Positions 8,920-18,084 of a stretch of 64,000 nucleotides of DNA are shown piece by piece. The translations under genes were made by a program, and so were the position numbers. The DNA comes from Streptomyces sp. NBC_00285 (GTDB lineage Bacteria > Actinomycetota > Actinomycetes > Streptomycetales > Streptomycetaceae). Position 1 is the first letter of the stretch, and the number at the start of each line of letters is the position of its first letter. The notes beneath the pieces are model-generated. The model worked only from the letters and a program-made list of their open reading frames with translations, ran no database searches and had not been told where the DNA came from. The DNA is taken from NCBI RefSeq assembly GCF_036174265.1, contig NZ_CP108055.1, positions 9,858,001 through 9,922,000 on the forward strand, written 5' to 3'.

Positions 8920-9064
8920 GTTCGCTGGAGGCACAGTCGATCGCTGCCCCCTGGGCCGTACGGGTACCCCCGACGACTACGGCCCGTTTGTGACCTTCCT
9001 GGCTTTCGGCGACATGCGCTGGATCACCGGGGATGTCATCTCCGTTTCCGGAGGCATGCGTTGA
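8920..9064 (+). pseudogene. SDR C-terminal fragment
   Basis: The frame reads PLGRTGTPDDYGPFVTFLAF, then MRWITGDVISVSGGMR and stops at 9064. This is the typical SDR C-terminal pattern (G-R-x-G-x-P-x-D followed by GxVIxVxGG). Everything upstream, including the Rossmann motif and YxxxK, is missing. It is a dead remnant behind the TetR gene. Confidence 0.65.
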
Positions 9065-9237
9065 CGCCCTCTGCCTTCCCCTGTCGGCCGTCCCGAGGGC
9101 GCCCTGGGAGACACCTACGACCACCACCTCGACATGCCTGCGATCTGACGCACCGCCACACACGGCAGCGGCTCCAAAGGCAATCGCGGAGGACTTCCGG
9201 TGCCGACCATGAAGAGCCCCGCGCGGCGGCCAGGACG

Positions 9238-10077
9238 TCAGGGGGTGAGCTGCTGGTGCCCTATGACAGAGAGCAGTTCGAGTTTGCTGTGGCTCTCCGT
9301 GCCGGGGCGGGTGGTCAGCACCACCACGGTCTGGGCGCGGTTCTCGGTGTACAGGAGTTGGGCGTCGACGTCGATGCGGCCGAGTTCGGGATGGAGGACG
9401 GTCTTGCAGTCGTCGTAGCTCTGTGCGACTTCTTGAAGTTCCCACATGCGGACGAACTCGGGGCTGTGCGCCTGGAGTTCGGCGAGGATCCGGGCGGCTC
9501 GGGGAGTGTCGCTGCCGGCCGTCAGGGCGGCCCGCAGGCGTGCTGCCTGGGCGCGGCCGTGGCGTTCGTGGGATTCCTCGGGAACCATCAGACGTTCGGC
9601 GGGGTCCATGAACCAGCGGTAGTAGCCGCTGCGGGCCAGACCGGTGTGACGCATCTGGTCGCCGAGCAGGGCGACGGCCAAGGGGTTCATCGCGAGAGTG
9701 TCGAACAGATCGGTCTGCACCATCGCCGGGGAGTCGTCCAGGCGGTCCAGGACCCGCAGCAGCGTCGGGCTGACGTGTTCGGAGCGGTGGAAGCGGGCCG
9801 GGGCGTTGTGGCCGATGAGGACGAAGAGGTGGTCGCGTTCGTCGAGGGTCAGCCGCAGTGCCCGGGCAAGAGCCGAGGTGATCTCGACGGAGGGCTGCGG
9901 GGCGCGCTGCTGTTCCAGCCGGGCGTAGTAGTCGGTGGACATGCCGGCGAGCTGCGCGACCTCCTCGCGGCGCAGGCCCTGGGTACGCCTGCGCGGCCCG
10001 TCGACCAGCCCGACATCGCGGGGGCGCAAGGTCTCACGCCGGTGGCGCAGGAATTCCGCCAGTTCCTTTTTGTCCAT
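9238..10077 (-). CDS. Helix-turn-helix regulator with MmyB-like ligand domain
   Basis: The 279-residue protein has an XRE-type helix-turn-helix in residues 5-80 (EFLRHRRETLRP, RREEVAQLAGMSTDYYARLE). A C-terminal MmyB-like LBD follows (NPLAVALLGD, RYYRWF-like GYYRWFMDP, ELGRIDVD, HSKLELLSVIG). These two-domain regulators are abundant in Streptomyces; ligand and targets are seldom known. The ATG at 10077 is chosen since the family begins about ten residues before RRRETL; an in-frame start at 10149 would add a proline/cysteine-rich tail. No neighbouring partner gene is evident. Confidence 0.85.
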   Translation of the reverse strand: MDKKELAEFLRHRRETLRPRDVGLVDGPRRRTQGLRREEVAQLAGMSTDYYARLEQQRAPQPSVEITSALARALRLTLDERDHLFVLIGHNAPARFHRSEHVSPTLLRVLDRLDDSPAMVQTDLFDTLAMNPLAVALLGDQMRHTGLARSGYYRWFMDPAERLMVPEESHERHGRAQAARLRAALTAGSDTPRAARILAELQAHSPEFVRMWELQEVAQSYDDCKTVLHPELGRIDVDAQLLYTENRAQTVVVLTTRPGTESHSKLELLSVIGHQQLTP

Positions 10078-10467
10078 GTCCCCATCATCGCCGCATCCCG
10101 CGGGGCTATCCAGAGACTGCCGATCCATGGCTGGGCAGTCATCTCCCACGTCTGCGCAGGCGCCCCTGCGGCCGCGCCGAGGACGCTCGCAGCAAGACGG
10201 TCAATGGTTCCTTGGGCTGCACGAACCGCTGGGTAATCGCCGCCCGCCGGTAGGGAAAGCGGCCTGAGGCGACGGTCTCCCGTCGAGGACGCCCGACGCT
10301 TCGTACCGGCCCCGGGCCTGGCCGCCCGGCCTGGCCGATGTGACGATGTTCGTCGTGCGACGGGCGCTCGCGTGCCCGTCGACGCTCAGGACGGAGCAGG
10401 TCGCTTCCAGTGCGATGACCGGGGCCGGGGCGAAGCCCGAGGACGCTTCCCTACTGTTCCGCGCCGG
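10078..10467. other. Gap without recognisable gene
   Basis: This 390-bp stretch holds the upstream region of the HTH regulator and the downstream region of the next SDR. Short open frames on both strands look like composition shadows. I see no motif, repeat or RNA structure. Confidence 0.4.
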
Positions 10468-11217
10468 TCAGCTGCCGCTGATCATGGTGAGGACGTCGTC
10501 GTAGGAGCCGGTGGCCACCGCGTCGCGGATGAACCTGGCGCGCTCGACGACGATCTCCTTCGCGTCGGGCTTCTCGCGCAGCAGGTCCAGGGTCTCGGTG
10601 AGGAAGTCGTCCAAGGGCATGGCGTATTCGCTGTCCTCCTGGCCCAGCAGGGTCGTGCGCACGCCCGGCGGGACCACCTCGATCACCTGGATGCCTGCGT
10701 CGGCACCGGTGAGCTGGATGCGCAGGCTCTCGGAGAAGGAGTGCAGCGCGGCCTTGGTCGCGCTGTAGGTCGGGGTGCTCTGATACGGCACGAACGCCAG
10801 CGCGGAGGTGACGTTCACGACGACCGCGTCGTCCTTGCCCGCGAGCAGCGGCAGGAAGGCATACGTCATCCGGATCGTGCCGAGCAGATTGGTCGTGATG
10901 TGATCCTCGGCGACCTGAAGTCCGGCCGGGTCGAGGACACTCTCCAGTTGCATGATGCCCGCGTTGTTGACCAGGACGTTCAGCCCCGGGTGGCTCGCCG
11001 CCACGGTCTCACGGGCCCGGGCGATCGAGTCGCGGTCGGCGACGTCGAGGACGAGCGCGTCGATGCCCGGGTGCTCGGCCGTGATCTCGTCAAGGAGTTC
11101 CTTGCGCCGGCCGGCGACGATCACCTTGTTGCCGGCCTCGTGCAGGCGCAGGGCCAGACCGAGGCCGATGCCTGAGGTTCCGCCGGTGATCAGGATCGTG
11201 TTGCCGGTGATCTTCAT
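10468..11217 (-). CDS. SDR family oxidoreductase (DltE-like)
   Basis: The 249-residue SDR has TGGTSGIG (residues 10-17), LVNNAGIM and YSATK. The internal sequence LVLDVADRDSI and the C-terminal VVPPGVRTTLLGQ are typical of the DltE-like subgroup. NAD(P)-dependent redox of an unidentified substrate is expected. The start has AAGGAG upstream at normal spacing. It stands alone; the nearest regulator is the HTH gene downstream on the same strand. Confidence 0.85.
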   Translation of the reverse strand: MKITGNTILITGGTSGIGLGLALRLHEAGNKVIVAGRRKELLDEITAEHPGIDALVLDVADRDSIARARETVAASHPGLNVLVNNAGIMQLESVLDPAGLQVAEDHITTNLLGTIRMTYAFLPLLAGKDDAVVVNVTSALAFVPYQSTPTYSATKAALHSFSESLRIQLTGADAGIQVIEVVPPGVRTTLLGQEDSEYAMPLDDFLTETLDLLREKPDAKEIVVERARFIRDAVATGSYDDVLTMISGS

Positions 11218-11587
11218 GAGGGTGGTGCTCCTTCGGTACGGCGGGCCGGTGAGCGCCCGCAGCCTCGACCGTAGGGGCGCCCGCGCAGGAGCGGGAGAGG
11301 ACGGTTCATCCAAGGATCGGCGGTCCCTGGCTGAACAGTGGAAGACGCAACTGCCTGGTCAGCGCCCTCAGAGCAGGCCCAGCGAGCCGCCGGTGGGAGA
11401 ACCCGGTGGCTGGGATCACACTCCGTGCTGGGCAAAAGCGGATCCGTCGCAGAACCGCGCCACCAGCGCGCACCCCGGCCGGCTCCAGAGTCGAGAAAGG
11501 GGTCGTAGGGCTGCTGGAAGCAACGCGAGCTGTCGGGCCGCCTACCCTGCCCTGTACCCGCCTCGGCGAGACGAAGGGGTTCGGCGG
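11218..11587. other. Gap without recognisable gene
   Basis: This 370-bp stretch lies between the SDR promoter side and an Lrp-type fragment. No credible coding region is visible on either strand. It probably holds the SDR promoter, but I cannot place the elements. Confidence 0.35.
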
Positions 11588-11791
11588 TCAGCGGTTCGGT
11601 TCGTAGGTGAGCTGTTTGACGTGCCGCAGGGTCAGGGCAGTCTCCACGGTCTGCACGCCGTCGAGGCCGCCGATCCTTTCGCTGAGGTATGTGTAGAGCT
11701 CGCTCGTGCTCGAAGTGGTGACGGTGGCGACGAGGTCGGCCTGACCAGTGGTGGCGCCGGCGAAGCTGACCTCGTGGTGTTCTGTCGGCAA
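11588..11791 (-). pseudogene. Lrp/AsnC-type regulator, C-terminal fragment
   Basis: The 67-residue frame reads EVSFAGATTGQADLVATVTT, then LYTYLSERIGGLDGVQTVET and LRHVK. This is the second half of the AsnC ligand-binding (RAM) domain. The N-terminal helix-turn-helix and about 80 residues before this point are absent, although an ATG happens to open the frame. DNA binding is not possible in this form. Confidence 0.65.
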
Positions 11792-12112
11792 AAGCCGTGC
11801 GGAGGCGGGTGGACGCGGTGCCGTCCTGCCGATTCCCGACGACCTCAGACGAACTCATCGACCTCAGACGTCTTCTGACGTCCTCCGGCGTCCTGGATCG
11901 TGGCCGGCACGCATCACCGGCGGCCCGGATCGGTGTGAGGTGCAAACCTGACGATCATCGTTCGGCGCATAGGGCAACCGGTCATCTTTATCGAGCGCGA
12001 GATGAAACGCCTGGGTCATGGGACCACCGGGTACCTGCGCGACCACGGCATCCAGCTCGAACTTCTCGCCGGCATGGTTGATCGTGCAGCAGGGCCCGCA
12101 GTGTCATCCGGT
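11792..12112. other. Gap with unidentified plus-strand coding fragment
   Basis: Between 11950 and 12120 a plus-strand frame reads IGQPVIFIEREMKRLGHGT and GYLRDHGIQLELLAGMVD, ending at a TGA in the C-terminal end of the convergent TetR gene. It has no credible start and I do not recognise the family. It is probably another truncated gene. Confidence 0.3.
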
Positions 12113-12766
12113 TCAGCCTGAACCATTCCGGGGCGCCGCGCCCTGCCCCGAACTGAGCCCGTCCAGCAGGAGATCCCCGAGTTCGGAGAAGGCGTCGCCG
12201 GCGGTCAGGCCGGTGCTCTCCAGGAGGACCCCAGACTGGACCGCGTCGATGGTGACTGCCACGACCTGGGAGGCGAAGTGGCCGTTGAGGGCGCGGAAAA
12301 CGCCGCTCTGGACGCCCTCCTCGATCAGTTCATGGACCCGGTGCGCCGCGGCGGCGGAGTTCTTGCGGTAGATCTGCGCGGTCGGTTCGTAACCGACCAT
12401 GTCGTCGTAGAAGGCGTGGGAGTGCCGGCGCATGGCGGTGCCGACGCCGGCGAGATAGACCCTGATCCGCTGCCTTGGGTCCGGTTCGGCCTGCACAGCC
12501 TGCTCGATCTCGGCGGTCGCGTCCCGGAAGAAGGTGCGGGTGACCGCCAGGACCAGCTGTTCCTTCGTGGAGGCGAGGCTGTACAGCGTTGCCTTGGAGC
12601 ACTCCAGTCGCTGCGCGAGCTCATCCATGGTCACCGCGGTGAAGCCTTCGGTCAGGATGATCGCCTCGGCCTGGAGCAGCAGTTCGTCCCGTCGGCGTGT
12701 GTCGACGACCCGCCTGCGGGCCGTTCGGCGCGGGCGGCGGTCACGCGAGTCAGTTTGGGCCGTCAC
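12113..12766 (-). CDS. TetR/AcrR family regulator of the adjacent ester/acyl operon
   Basis: The 217-residue protein has an N-terminal basic arm, then the TetR helix-turn-helix (AEAIILTEGFTAVTMDELAQ, CSKATLYSLASTKEQL) and a helical ligand domain. The GTG at 12766 has GGGAGA 8 nt upstream. The gene follows the SDR-hydratase-ligase-CocE operon on the same strand after a 179-bp gap. A TetR-like inverted repeat (GGTACG-TT-CGTACC) lies upstream of cocE, so it probably represses that operon. The inducer may be the ester, the acid or its CoA thioester. Confidence 0.85.
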   Translation of the reverse strand: MTAQTDSRDRRPRRTARRRVVDTRRRDELLLQAEAIILTEGFTAVTMDELAQRLECSKATLYSLASTKEQLVLAVTRTFFRDATAEIEQAVQAEPDPRQRIRVYLAGVGTAMRRHSHAFYDDMVGYEPTAQIYRKNSAAAAHRVHELIEEGVQSGVFRALNGHFASQVVAVTIDAVQSGVLLESTGLTAGDAFSELGDLLLDGLSSGQGAAPRNGSG

Positions 12767-12945
12767 CGCAGCATTCTCCCATGGCGTCCCTGCCGGAAGC
12801 GGCGCGGTGGTCGTCCGGTCCGGGAGGCCGATCCTGACCGACGGCGAGCCTGCCGTCACTGTGTGATGGACAGGCCGGCGACAGCGCGCGGGTAGCGACA
12901 CCCTGATGCGGCGTCCGGTCACCTGGTCGTCCGCCGGGTTCGTGG

Positions 12946-13704
12946 CTACCGGATCGAGGATCCGATGGAGATGCCGCCGTCCACGTCGAGGACGATGCCG
13001 GTGATGTAGCCGGCGGCTTCGCCGGCGAGGAAGGCGGCGGCTTCGGCGATGTCCTCGGGTCGGCCGGTGTGGCGCATGGGGATCTTGTTGGTGAGCTTGT
13101 CGCGTGCGGGGCCGTTCATCGAGGCGAGCATGGGGGTCTCGATGAGGCCGGGGGCGATGGCGTTGGCGGTGATGCCGTGCCGGGCGCCTTCGAGTGCGAG
13201 GGTGCGGGTCATGCCGACGATGCCGGCCTTGGCGGCGACGTAGTTGGTCTGGCCGAAGTTCCCGCGCCATGACATGGAGGAGAAGCTGACGATACGTCCG
13301 TAGCCCTGGCGTTTCATGGGGGCGAACGCGGCGCGGGCGCAGTGGAAGCCGCCGGTGAGGCTGACGTCGATGACGGCGTGCCAGTCGTCGTCGGTGATGT
13401 CCTCGACGCGGTTGTCGCGGATGATGCCGGCGTTGTTGACCAGTACGTCGAGGCGGCCGAGATCCGTGGTGACGCCGGTGATCCAGGCGTTGACCTGGGC
13501 CGAGTCGGTCACGTCCACCACGTCGGTGCGCAGCTTCGCGTCGTGGGCGGTGGTGATGGTCCCGGCGGCGTCGGTGAGGGCCTGTTCGTTGACGTCGGCC
13601 AGGGCGACGGTGGCGCCCTCCGAGGCGAACCGGGTCGCCATGGCGAGGCCGAGACCTTGTCCGGCCCCGGTGATGGCGACGACGCGTCCCTGGTAGCGAT
13701 TCAC
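12946..13704 (-). CDS. SDR dehydrogenase, FabG/3-hydroxyacyl-CoA dehydrogenase type
   Basis: The 252-residue SDR has TGAGQGLG (residues 11-18), LVNNAGII, a serine region SFSSMS, and YVAAK. It is the last gene of a four-gene operon after an enoyl-CoA hydratase; its GTG start overlaps the hydratase stop by 4 bp (GTGA). In that context the likely reaction is NAD(P)-dependent oxidation of a 3-hydroxyacyl-CoA formed by the hydratase. No acyl-CoA dehydrogenase or thiolase is encoded here, so the pathway must continue elsewhere. Confidence 0.85.
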   Translation of the reverse strand: MNRYQGRVVAITGAGQGLGLAMATRFASEGATVALADVNEQALTDAAGTITTAHDAKLRTDVVDVTDSAQVNAWITGVTTDLGRLDVLVNNAGIIRDNRVEDITDDDWHAVIDVSLTGGFHCARAAFAPMKRQGYGRIVSFSSMSWRGNFGQTNYVAAKAGIVGMTRTLALEGARHGITANAIAPGLIETPMLASMNGPARDKLTNKIPMRHTGRPEDIAEAAAFLAGEAAGYITGIVLDVDGGISIGSSIR

Positions 13705-14495
13705 GTGGTGTCTGCTTTCGTGGTGTGGGGTGTGAGGAAGGCGCGCAGGGCGTCGGCGACCGAGCTGGCTTGCCAGTTGTCGGCGAAGGTGGCGAGTTCC
13801 TCCCGCAGGGCTTGTTCGGGGGTGGTGCCGTCGATGCGGTGCAGCAGCGTTTTGAGGTGGTGCTGGGCGGGGCTGTGGCGGTCGGCCAGTTGCCGGCTGA
13901 TGCGGGTGGCGGTGGCGTCGAGGTCCGGTTCGGGCACGATCTCCTGGATCCAGCCGGTGTGCGCGAACGCGGTGGCGGGCAGCAGTTCGCCGGTGAGCAG
14001 GAGCCAGCGCGACAGGCCGCGTCCGACCGCGCCGGGGAGGCGGACACTGGATCCGCCGGCCGGTACGAGCCGCCGCGTGACGTGGCCGTCGCCGATGAGG
14101 GTGGTGTCGGCGGCGACGACGACATCGCAGGCCAGGGCGAGTTCGAGGCCGCCGGCGACGGCGTGGCCGTGCAGGACGGCGACCCATGGTTTCGGGCTGG
14201 CCGCGATACGGGTGAAGCAGGCGGACACGTCGGCCAGGAATCCGACCGGGTGGACGCCGTTGTCGTCCAGCTCCAGAAATTGGTGGAAGTCTCCGCCGGC
14301 GCAGAAGCTCGGCCCGTTGCCTGCCACGACGATCACCGCTGTGTTGGGGTCGGCGTCGGCGCTGGTGATCTGTTTGTCCAGGGCTTCTATGAGGGGGATG
14401 TCGAGGGCGTTGCGTCGCTGGGGGCGGTTGAGCCGCAGCCATCGGACAGGGCCGCGTTGTTCGACGATGAGGGGGAGGGATTCGGTGTCGGTCAC
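13701..14495 (-). CDS. Enoyl-CoA hydratase/isomerase family protein
   Basis: The crotonase-fold protein has 264 residues. The first oxyanion-hole segment is AGNGPSFCAGGDF and the second is HGHAVAGGLELALACDVV. Where hydratases usually have their second catalytic Glu, this sequence reads PAGGSSVRLPGAVG, so activity may be isomerase, hydrolase or atypical hydratase. The start GTG overlaps the upstream ligase stop, as elsewhere in the operon. The expected substrate is the CoA thioester made by the ligase. Confidence 0.82.
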   Translation of the reverse strand: MTDTESLPLIVEQRGPVRWLRLNRPQRRNALDIPLIEALDKQITSADADPNTAVIVVAGNGPSFCAGGDFHQFLELDDNGVHPVGFLADVSACFTRIAASPKPWVAVLHGHAVAGGLELALACDVVVAADTTLIGDGHVTRRLVPAGGSSVRLPGAVGRGLSRWLLLTGELLPATAFAHTGWIQEIVPEPDLDATATRISRQLADRHSPAQHHLKTLLHRIDGTTPEQALREELATFADNWQASSVADALRAFLTPHTTKADTT

Positions 14496-16138
14496 GGTGT
14501 CTTTCGGGTGGTGAGTTCGGTGCGTCGGCGGTTGCGCAGCAGGTAGCGCTGGGTCTTGCCGCTGGGGGTTTTGGGCAGTGCGTCGATGAAGTGGATGGTG
14601 CGCGGGTAGGCGTGGGCGGCGTAGCGGGTTTTGACCAACTGCTGGAGTTCGGTGGCCAGTTCCGGTGAGGCGTCGTGGCCGTCGCGCGGGACGATGTAGG
14701 CCTCGATGACCTCGCCGCGCACCTCGTCGGGTGCGCCGATGACACTGCACTCGGCGACGGCGGGATGCTGGGCCAGGACGCTCTCGATCTCGAACGGGCC
14801 GATCCGGTAGCCGGCCATGATGATGACGTCGTCGTCGCGGGAGGAGAAGAAGAAGTCACCGTCGTCGTCGATACGTCCGGCGTCGCCGGTGAGGTAGTAG
14901 CGGCCGTCGGGGGTGAACTTGCCGTAACTCTGGCCTGCTGTCTGGTAGTCGCGGAAGGTCATCAGCGGGCTTGCCGATACGTCGATCGCGACCCGGCCGA
15001 GCACGCCTGGTCCGGCGGGTTCGTCCTTGTCGTCGGCCAGGACGGTGAGGCTCCAGCCGGGCAGCGGCCGGCCCATCGATCCGGTCTTGAGGGGGCGGGC
15101 GAGTTCCGGGTGGTGGTGGTTGGCCAACGGCATGCCGACCTCGGTCTGGCCGAAGTGATCGTGCACGGCCAGGCCCAGTACAGCGCCGGCCCACTCGTTG
15201 ACCTCGGGAGTCAGCGGCTCACCCGCGCTGGACGCGCGCTGCAGGCGCAGCCCGGTCGGCACTGGCACGGTCGAGGAGCGCAGGCCCCGGTACACGGTGG
15301 GGGCGGCGGTGAAGTCGGTGACCTGGTGGTCGGCGAGGGTGCGCCAGGTCGTCTCCGGGGAGAACCCGCCGGACAGCAGCAGGCTGGGGATGCCGGCGGC
15401 CAGCGGGGCGACGATGGCCGCGTACAGGCCGTAGGCCCAGCCGGGGTCGGCGGCGCACCAGTAACTGCTGCCCTCCTGGGGGATGCCGAGGCCGTACTCG
15501 AGGTAGATCTGCCATCCGGCGATGTAGGAGACAGGGTGGATGACGCCCTTGGGCTTGCCCGTGGTGCCGGAGGTGAACATGTGCACCAGCGGTCCGTCCC
15601 CGCTCGTGGTGACGGCGGGCACCGGCTCCGGTGACGCGGCCGCGACGTGGCCGGCCAGCGAGGTGTCACCGGGGGAGGCGGCGGTTCCGGTGACGACGAC
15701 ACGGCGCTGGGGGTCGTCCGGCATGTCGGGGCCAGGGTCGAGTTTGTGGCGCTGGTCCGGGTCGACGAGCACGACATGCGCACCCGAGCCCTCCAGGCGC
15801 AGGGCGATGGCCTGGGGCGCGAACGCGGTGAACAGCGGGACGTAGACGGCACCCAGCCGCCAGATCGCCAGGATCACGGTGACCAGGTCGGTGCTCTTGC
15901 CCATCAGGGTCGCCACCCGGTCACTCGGACCGACCCCAAGCCCCTGCAACGCCCGGGCATACCGGTGCGAGTCCGCGGCGAGCTCTCCGTAGGTGAGCGT
16001 GGAAGCCCCACCGGCTCCGTCTACGACAGTGAACGCGGTTCGATCAGCGGGGTGTTGGTCGCACAGCAACCAGGCCGCATTCAGTGAGGGAGCCGTGAAT
16101 CTCGCGGTCAGTTCGGCGACCCGGTCGTCGGCGCTCAT
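14492..16138 (-). CDS. Acyl-CoA synthetase, AMP-forming
   Basis: The 548-residue ANL-superfamily enzyme activates a carboxylic acid with ATP and transfers it to CoA. Motifs in order are HMFTSGTTGKPKGVIHP (ATP loop), HDHFGQTEVGMPLANHH, YLTGDAGRIDDDGDFFFSSR, DDVIIMAGYRIGPFEIESVL, and the catalytic lysine segment LPKTPSGKTQR near the C-terminus. The pattern resembles medium-chain/Acs-like synthetases rather than fatty-acid loading ligases. Its ATG overlaps the cocE stop (ATGA) and its end overlaps the hydratase start, so translation of the operon is coupled. Confidence 0.9.
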   Translation of the reverse strand: MSADDRVAELTARFTAPSLNAAWLLCDQHPADRTAFTVVDGAGGASTLTYGELAADSHRYARALQGLGVGPSDRVATLMGKSTDLVTVILAIWRLGAVYVPLFTAFAPQAIALRLEGSGAHVVLVDPDQRHKLDPGPDMPDDPQRRVVVTGTAASPGDTSLAGHVAAASPEPVPAVTTSGDGPLVHMFTSGTTGKPKGVIHPVSYIAGWQIYLEYGLGIPQEGSSYWCAADPGWAYGLYAAIVAPLAAGIPSLLLSGGFSPETTWRTLADHQVTDFTAAPTVYRGLRSSTVPVPTGLRLQRASSAGEPLTPEVNEWAGAVLGLAVHDHFGQTEVGMPLANHHHPELARPLKTGSMGRPLPGWSLTVLADDKDEPAGPGVLGRVAIDVSASPLMTFRDYQTAGQSYGKFTPDGRYYLTGDAGRIDDDGDFFFSSRDDDVIIMAGYRIGPFEIESVLAQHPAVAECSVIGAPDEVRGEVIEAYIVPRDGHDASPELATELQQLVKTRYAAHAYPRTIHFIDALPKTPSGKTQRYLLRNRRRTELTTRKTP

Positions 16139-17886
16139 GCCTGGTCCTTGCGGTCGATGACCGGCAGGACCAGACGGCTGGGGTGGTTCGGCCCGTGGTG
16201 GATGTGGTTGATCGCGGGGATCATCTGCTCCTCGCTCTCGTGGGCGATGACGCCGCCGGTGTTGGTGTTGCGGTCGTAGCGGGGGAAGTTGCTGCTGGAC
16301 ACGTCCACGCGGATGCGGTGACCGGGCAGGAACACGTTGGAGGTGCCTGTCATGTCGACGGTGATTTCGTAGACCGTGCCCGGCTCCATCAGCTCTTGCG
16401 TGGCGAGGCCGTTCCGGTAGCGGGTGCGCAGGATGCCGTCGCACAGGTTGATCGCCTTGCCGTCGGGGAAGACGTCGACGAGCTTGGCGGTGAAGTCGGT
16501 GTCCACCGCCGACGAGGACACGAACAGCGTCAGGCTGACCGGGCCCGTCACTTCGACCGCCTCCTCCAGTACGGGCGTGGCGAAGCACAGCACGTCCTCG
16601 CGGGCGGCGACTGTGCGCTGGTCGACCGGGCCGCAGAACCCCGGCGTCGTCGGCATCGAGGCCCCGCCGGCCGAGGGAACCGGGCGGCGCGGGTCGTAGA
16701 GGTAGGTCTCGTGCCCGGCATCGGTCGGCGCCTGGGTGGTCAACACGCCGTCGCCGTCAGCGGTGTTGGCGTGCCCGGTGCTCGCGAGGTGGAAGTCGGC
16801 CCACCGCGTGTCGGGCAGCGGCCACTCCTGCTCGTCGCGCCACTGGTCGATGCCCATCACGAAGATCTTCACCGGTGCCACGCCGTCCAGCGCGGTGGTG
16901 TCACCGCGCAGCCAGCGGTCGAAGAACTTCACATGCAGGTCGGACAGGCCCATCAACCGGGCGCTGGCCAGCGGGCCGAAGGACCGGTCGCGGTAGACGC
17001 CGTCCCCGGCGGCTCCGTGGTCCCACGGCCCGATGATCAGGCGCTGCCCCTCGCGCGCCTGGGCGGTGCCCGCCTTCTGGCGGGCGGTGGTGTAGGTGCG
17101 CAAGGTCTGGCCGATGTAGAGGTCGTACCAGCCGCCGATGTTGAGCGCCGGGACGGTGACGTTCTTGAGCTCGGACGTGAGCTCCATGGCATCCCAGTAC
17201 CCGTCGTGGGACGGGTGGGCCATCCACTCGTCCCACCACTTCCCGTACTCCCTGAGGACCGGAACGTCCGCCGTCGGCAGCACCTCGTTGAGAGCCTCGG
17301 GGGACAGCAGCGCCTGCCCCAGCTCCTGCACCTGCGACAAGGTGTCCTCACTCGTCGCCAGGGACCGCTGCGCGTCGGCCGCGTACATTATGGCGTTCCA
17401 CAGTGTGACCAGGCTCAGTGAGAGCGCACCACCCGGGCCGTACCAGGGCGCCTCATAGTTGTCGATCGAGGTGACGGCCGGTGCGATCGCCTTGAGGCCC
17501 GGGGCACCGGTCACGGCGGTCTCCCACTGGACCATCCCGAGGTAGGAGCCTCCGTACATGCCCACCGTGCCGTCGGACCAGGGCTGCTCGGCGATCCAGG
17601 CGACGGTGTCCTCGCCATCGTTGCGGTCGGCCATGTGCGGAACGAACTCGCCCTCCGAGCGGTGGGTGCCCCGGCAGTCCTGCACCACCAACGCGTACCC
17701 GGCCTCCAGCAGGGCCTGAATGTCGGGCATGAGCGCGTGGCCGACGCCCATCATGGCGTCCTTGCCGTACGGCAGACGCACGAGCAGCGTCGGTGCCTTC
17801 CCCTCCGTCGGATGCCACACGTTGGCGGCGAGGGCCACGCTGTCGCGCATCGGAACCCGGACGTCTATCTCATACAGGTGCTGCAT
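16135..17886 (-). CDS. CocE/NonD family hydrolase (X-Pro dipeptidyl-peptidase-like esterase)
   Basis: The 583-residue protein has the CocE architecture. An N-terminal alpha/beta-hydrolase domain contains the nucleophile motif GMYGGSYLGM. A helical cap follows, then a C-terminal jelly-roll XPD domain (from about residue 400) ending HRIRVDVSSSNFPRYDRN. Family members hydrolyse esters (cocaine esterase, cephalosporin acylases) or N-terminal dipeptides. Being first in an operon with an acyl-CoA ligase, it probably releases a carboxylic acid from an ester or amide. It has no signal peptide. GAGGAG precedes the ATG, and an inverted repeat upstream is a likely repressor site. Confidence 0.9.
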   Translation of the reverse strand: MQHLYEIDVRVPMRDSVALAANVWHPTEGKAPTLLVRLPYGKDAMMGVGHALMPDIQALLEAGYALVVQDCRGTHRSEGEFVPHMADRNDGEDTVAWIAEQPWSDGTVGMYGGSYLGMVQWETAVTGAPGLKAIAPAVTSIDNYEAPWYGPGGALSLSLVTLWNAIMYAADAQRSLATSEDTLSQVQELGQALLSPEALNEVLPTADVPVLREYGKWWDEWMAHPSHDGYWDAMELTSELKNVTVPALNIGGWYDLYIGQTLRTYTTARQKAGTAQAREGQRLIIGPWDHGAAGDGVYRDRSFGPLASARLMGLSDLHVKFFDRWLRGDTTALDGVAPVKIFVMGIDQWRDEQEWPLPDTRWADFHLASTGHANTADGDGVLTTQAPTDAGHETYLYDPRRPVPSAGGASMPTTPGFCGPVDQRTVAAREDVLCFATPVLEEAVEVTGPVSLTLFVSSSAVDTDFTAKLVDVFPDGKAINLCDGILRTRYRNGLATQELMEPGTVYEITVDMTGTSNVFLPGHRIRVDVSSSNFPRYDRNTNTGGVIAHESEEQMIPAINHIHHGPNHPSRLVLPVIDRKDQA

Positions 17887-17937
17887 CGTGCTCCTCGTTG
17901 AGCTGACGGCATCGCCTCGGATGTGGGTACGTTAAAA

Positions 17938-17951
17938 GGTACGTTCGTACC
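17938..17951. promoter_or_regulatory. Candidate TetR operator upstream of cocE operon
   Basis: GGTACG-TT-CGTACC is a perfect inverted repeat, flanked by another GGTACG-like half (GGGTACGTTA at 17925-17934). It lies about 50 bp before the cocE start. Its form fits the TetR encoded at 12113-12766 at the other end of the operon. Confidence 0.6.
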
Positions 17952-18084
17952 CTGTCAATTACCGGGACGGGTCGACCTCCTGCGATTCACCTGCGAGAGT
18001 TCCTCCGCCTGAGCTGACGGAAAGACCGCCTGACCACGGGGAACCCGGCGTGGGCCCTCATGCCCGCGAGGCTTGTCGGCGGGC

